Shown here piece after piece: positions 7,174 to 7,830 of a DNA stretch of 7,830 nt. Under the pieces are notes generated by a model. It saw only the letters and a program-made list of their open reading frames with translations. It had not been told where the DNA came from and searched no databases. The DNA comes from Chitinophaga pinensis. GTDB lineage: Bacteria; Bacteroidota; Bacteroidia; Flavobacteriales_D; Crocinitomicaceae. The first letter of the stretch is position 1, and every line of letters starts with the position of its first letter. The position numbers and the translations under genes were made by a program. Location: positions 1 to 7,830 of the forward strand of contig CAMATR010000062.1 of the NCBI GenBank assembly GCA_945861175.1, given 5' to 3'.

Positions 7174-7182
7174 GCCGCTAAC
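7174..7182 (-). repeat. GTTAGCGGC box at the upstream edge of the EF-hand/nuclease cassette
   Basis: GCCGCTAAC on the + strand is identical to the left box of the attC-like site at 5494-5502, and TTGCCGCTAAC matches over 11 bases. It sits 27 bp before the EF-hand gene start, just as the other copy precedes the YaaC start by 21 bp. I find no convincing inverted-repeat partner to its right, so it could be a single attI-type half site or the surviving half of an attC site. Confidence 0.45.
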
Positions 7183-7256
7183 TCGCTTATGCACCTAAAT
7201 TGCTAAGGGATTGGCGAAATTTTGTTTCGTTTTTAGTGTAGTTCAATGTACCGTTT

Positions 7257-7394
7257 TTATTCTTCTAAATCATCACAGAGACTCGTAATTTGTTATAAGC
7301 TTTTTGTACTAACATGAGTCTATGTTTTTGTTTTTTTGCTGCTATTGTGTCCCAATAACTCTTTTATGTAGCGTAAATCTGCTACTTTATTGTG
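7257..7394 (-). pseudogene. 3' remnant of a tyrosine recombinase/integrase
   Basis: Read on the minus strand from about 7394, the frame gives VADLRYIKELLGHNSSKKTKT, then TAG (7322-7320), then THVSTKSL, then TAA (7295-7293), then QITSLCDDLEE and a final TAA (7259-7257). This follows the C-terminal end of Bacteroidota tyrosine recombinases (DLRYIQ-LLGH-SSKTTEIYTHVSTKS...I-SP-DDL). The His of LLGH is kept, but TAG replaces the codon for the catalytic Tyr of YTHV, and a second nonsense codon follows. An in-frame TGA at 7418-7416 and the IS21-like repeats from 7431 mark the loss of the rest of the gene. It is non-functional. Its transcription direction would match the cassette genes downstream. 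Whether it was an integron integrase or another mobile-element recombinase cannot be told from this fragment. Confidence 0.7.
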
Positions 7395-7430
7395 ACGATT
7401 TAAATGGTCTTGTAATCAAGTTGGAAAAAA

Positions 7431-7524
7431 CGGAGTAAACTGACCACCTTCCCCGGTTGAAATTGACCACCCAATTCCGGAGCAAATTGAACAGGGTAAA
7501 CTGGAGCAAACCGACCACCCCAGA
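7431..7524. repeat. four tandem 22-24-bp repeats, IS21-family end-like
   Basis: Four imperfect units follow each other at about 7431-7452, 7453-7476, 7477-7500 and 7501-7524. Units 1, 2 and 4 share the pattern CGG-x-GxAAAxTGACCACC, and unit 3 has diverged to TTGAACAGGG. Multiple short repeats containing TGACCA are typical of the transposase-binding ends of IS21-family elements. No istA or istB coding sequence is visible in the window, so this is either an end of an element whose body is elsewhere or a solo remnant. It directly abuts the broken recombinase gene. Confidence 0.5.
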
Positions 7525-7647
7525 AGTCTTCCCATAAATATTCAATTACAACCAATTGAATAAGAGAGACATTTTATTCAAAATTCATGGTTTTCCCCTG
7601 ATATTTGTAAATTGAAATTTATTGTAAGATGACACTTGAAATTTCTC
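7525..7647. other. AT-rich non-coding stretch before the last gene
   Basis: This stretch lies between the IS21-like repeats and the final partial gene. I see no open frame of note, no RNA gene and no clear promoter. GATATTTG near 7598 only loosely resembles the TAnnTTTG element of Bacteroidota promoters, so I do not call it. Confidence 0.4.
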
Positions 7648-7830
7648 ATGACACCTGTAATCAACTTAATTAATTTATTGGATAGTACATTTACAACCTC
7701 CTTCAGACACACCTCAAGTGTCTTGTATAGTGTAACTTTTGAAACAAGTAATCTTACTGAAACTTATAATAAGTTAATAGAACTTGAGAAAAACTACACC
7801 AACGGGATCAATACTGGTAAACATGTAGGT
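7648..7830 (+). CDS. hypothetical protein, 3' end beyond window
   Basis: An ATG at 7648 opens a frame that stays open for 61 codons to the end of the window. An in-frame TGA at 7630-7632 precedes it, and a TTG at 7636 is a less likely alternative start. The visible part begins MTPVINLINLLDSTF and continues with a Ser/Thr-rich stretch, then a helix (ETYNKLIELEKNY). There is no signal peptide or recognisable motif, and I do not recognise the family. It lies just beyond the IS21-like repeats on the opposite strand to the cassette genes, so it probably belongs to the next module. Confidence 0.45.
   Translation, partial: MTPVINLINLLDSTFTTSFRHTSSVLYSVTFETSNLTETYNKLIELEKNYTNGINTGKHVG

Noticed and set aside
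7292..7300. GTTATAAGC as the partner box of GCCGCTAAC at 7174-7182, giving a complete attC-like site
   Set aside because: It lies inside the recombinase remnant (codons of the KSL-stop-Q stretch) and the sequence between does not form matching inner arms, so the match is probably chance.
7598..7605. Bacteroidota-type -7 promoter element upstream of the last gene
   Set aside because: GATATTTG does not fit TAnnTTTG and no matching TTTG -33 element at proper spacing was convincing.
1..7830. CRISPR array, tRNA or rRNA gene
   Set aside because: There are no regularly spaced identical repeats, no cloverleaf with CCA-type ends and no rRNA-like stretch. The only tandem repeats are the degenerate units at 7431-7524.

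Overview
The window looks like accessory DNA from a member of the Bacteroidota. It is AT-rich, its ATG starts lack strong Shine-Dalgarno sequences, its tyrosine-recombinase remnant is worded like those of that phylum, and its intergenic repeats (GCCGCTAAC paired with GTTAnnGGC) are of a kind I associate with Bacteroidota cassette-like DNA. No housekeeping gene is present. The taxonomic call is an inference from style, not from a marker gene.

Left block (1-4353, all + strand). An incomplete, unrecognised helical protein is followed after 20 bp by a uracil/hypoxanthine-DNA glycosylase-superfamily protein, and 11 bp later by a protein with an N-terminal HEPN RNase motif (RNEVMH) and an NTPase-like region whose Walker A and B are both eroded. 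After a 141-bp gap comes a second HEPN protein (RNKFVH) with a recognisable STAND-type NTPase module. That gene is shifted out of frame at a G5 run and cut short soon after. Glycosylase, HEPN and STAND together suggest an anti-phage or other abortive-type defence cluster, now damaged at its right end.

Right block (4371-7182, all - strand). Two compact gene units are bounded by imperfect inverted repeats that resemble integron attC sites. One carries a YaaC-family protein. The other carries two genes 10 bp apart: a protein with a canonical EF-hand loop and a coiled-coil C-terminus, and a small PD-(D/E)XK nuclease-like protein. The nuclease stop codon lies inside the R-box of the attC-like site, as is common in integron cassettes. 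The EF-hand/nuclease pair is the best candidate here for an undescribed two-component system: a possible sensor or regulator plus a DNA-cleaving effector.

Far right (7183-7830). There is a decayed 3' end of a tyrosine recombinase in which the codon aligned with the catalytic tyrosine is TAG. Next come four tandem 22-24-bp repeats like those at IS21-family ends, and then the 5' part of an unrecognised + strand gene that runs off the window. The whole reads as a recombination hotspot: a defence-like operon joined to a cassette array, next to a dead recombinase and an insertion-sequence remnant.
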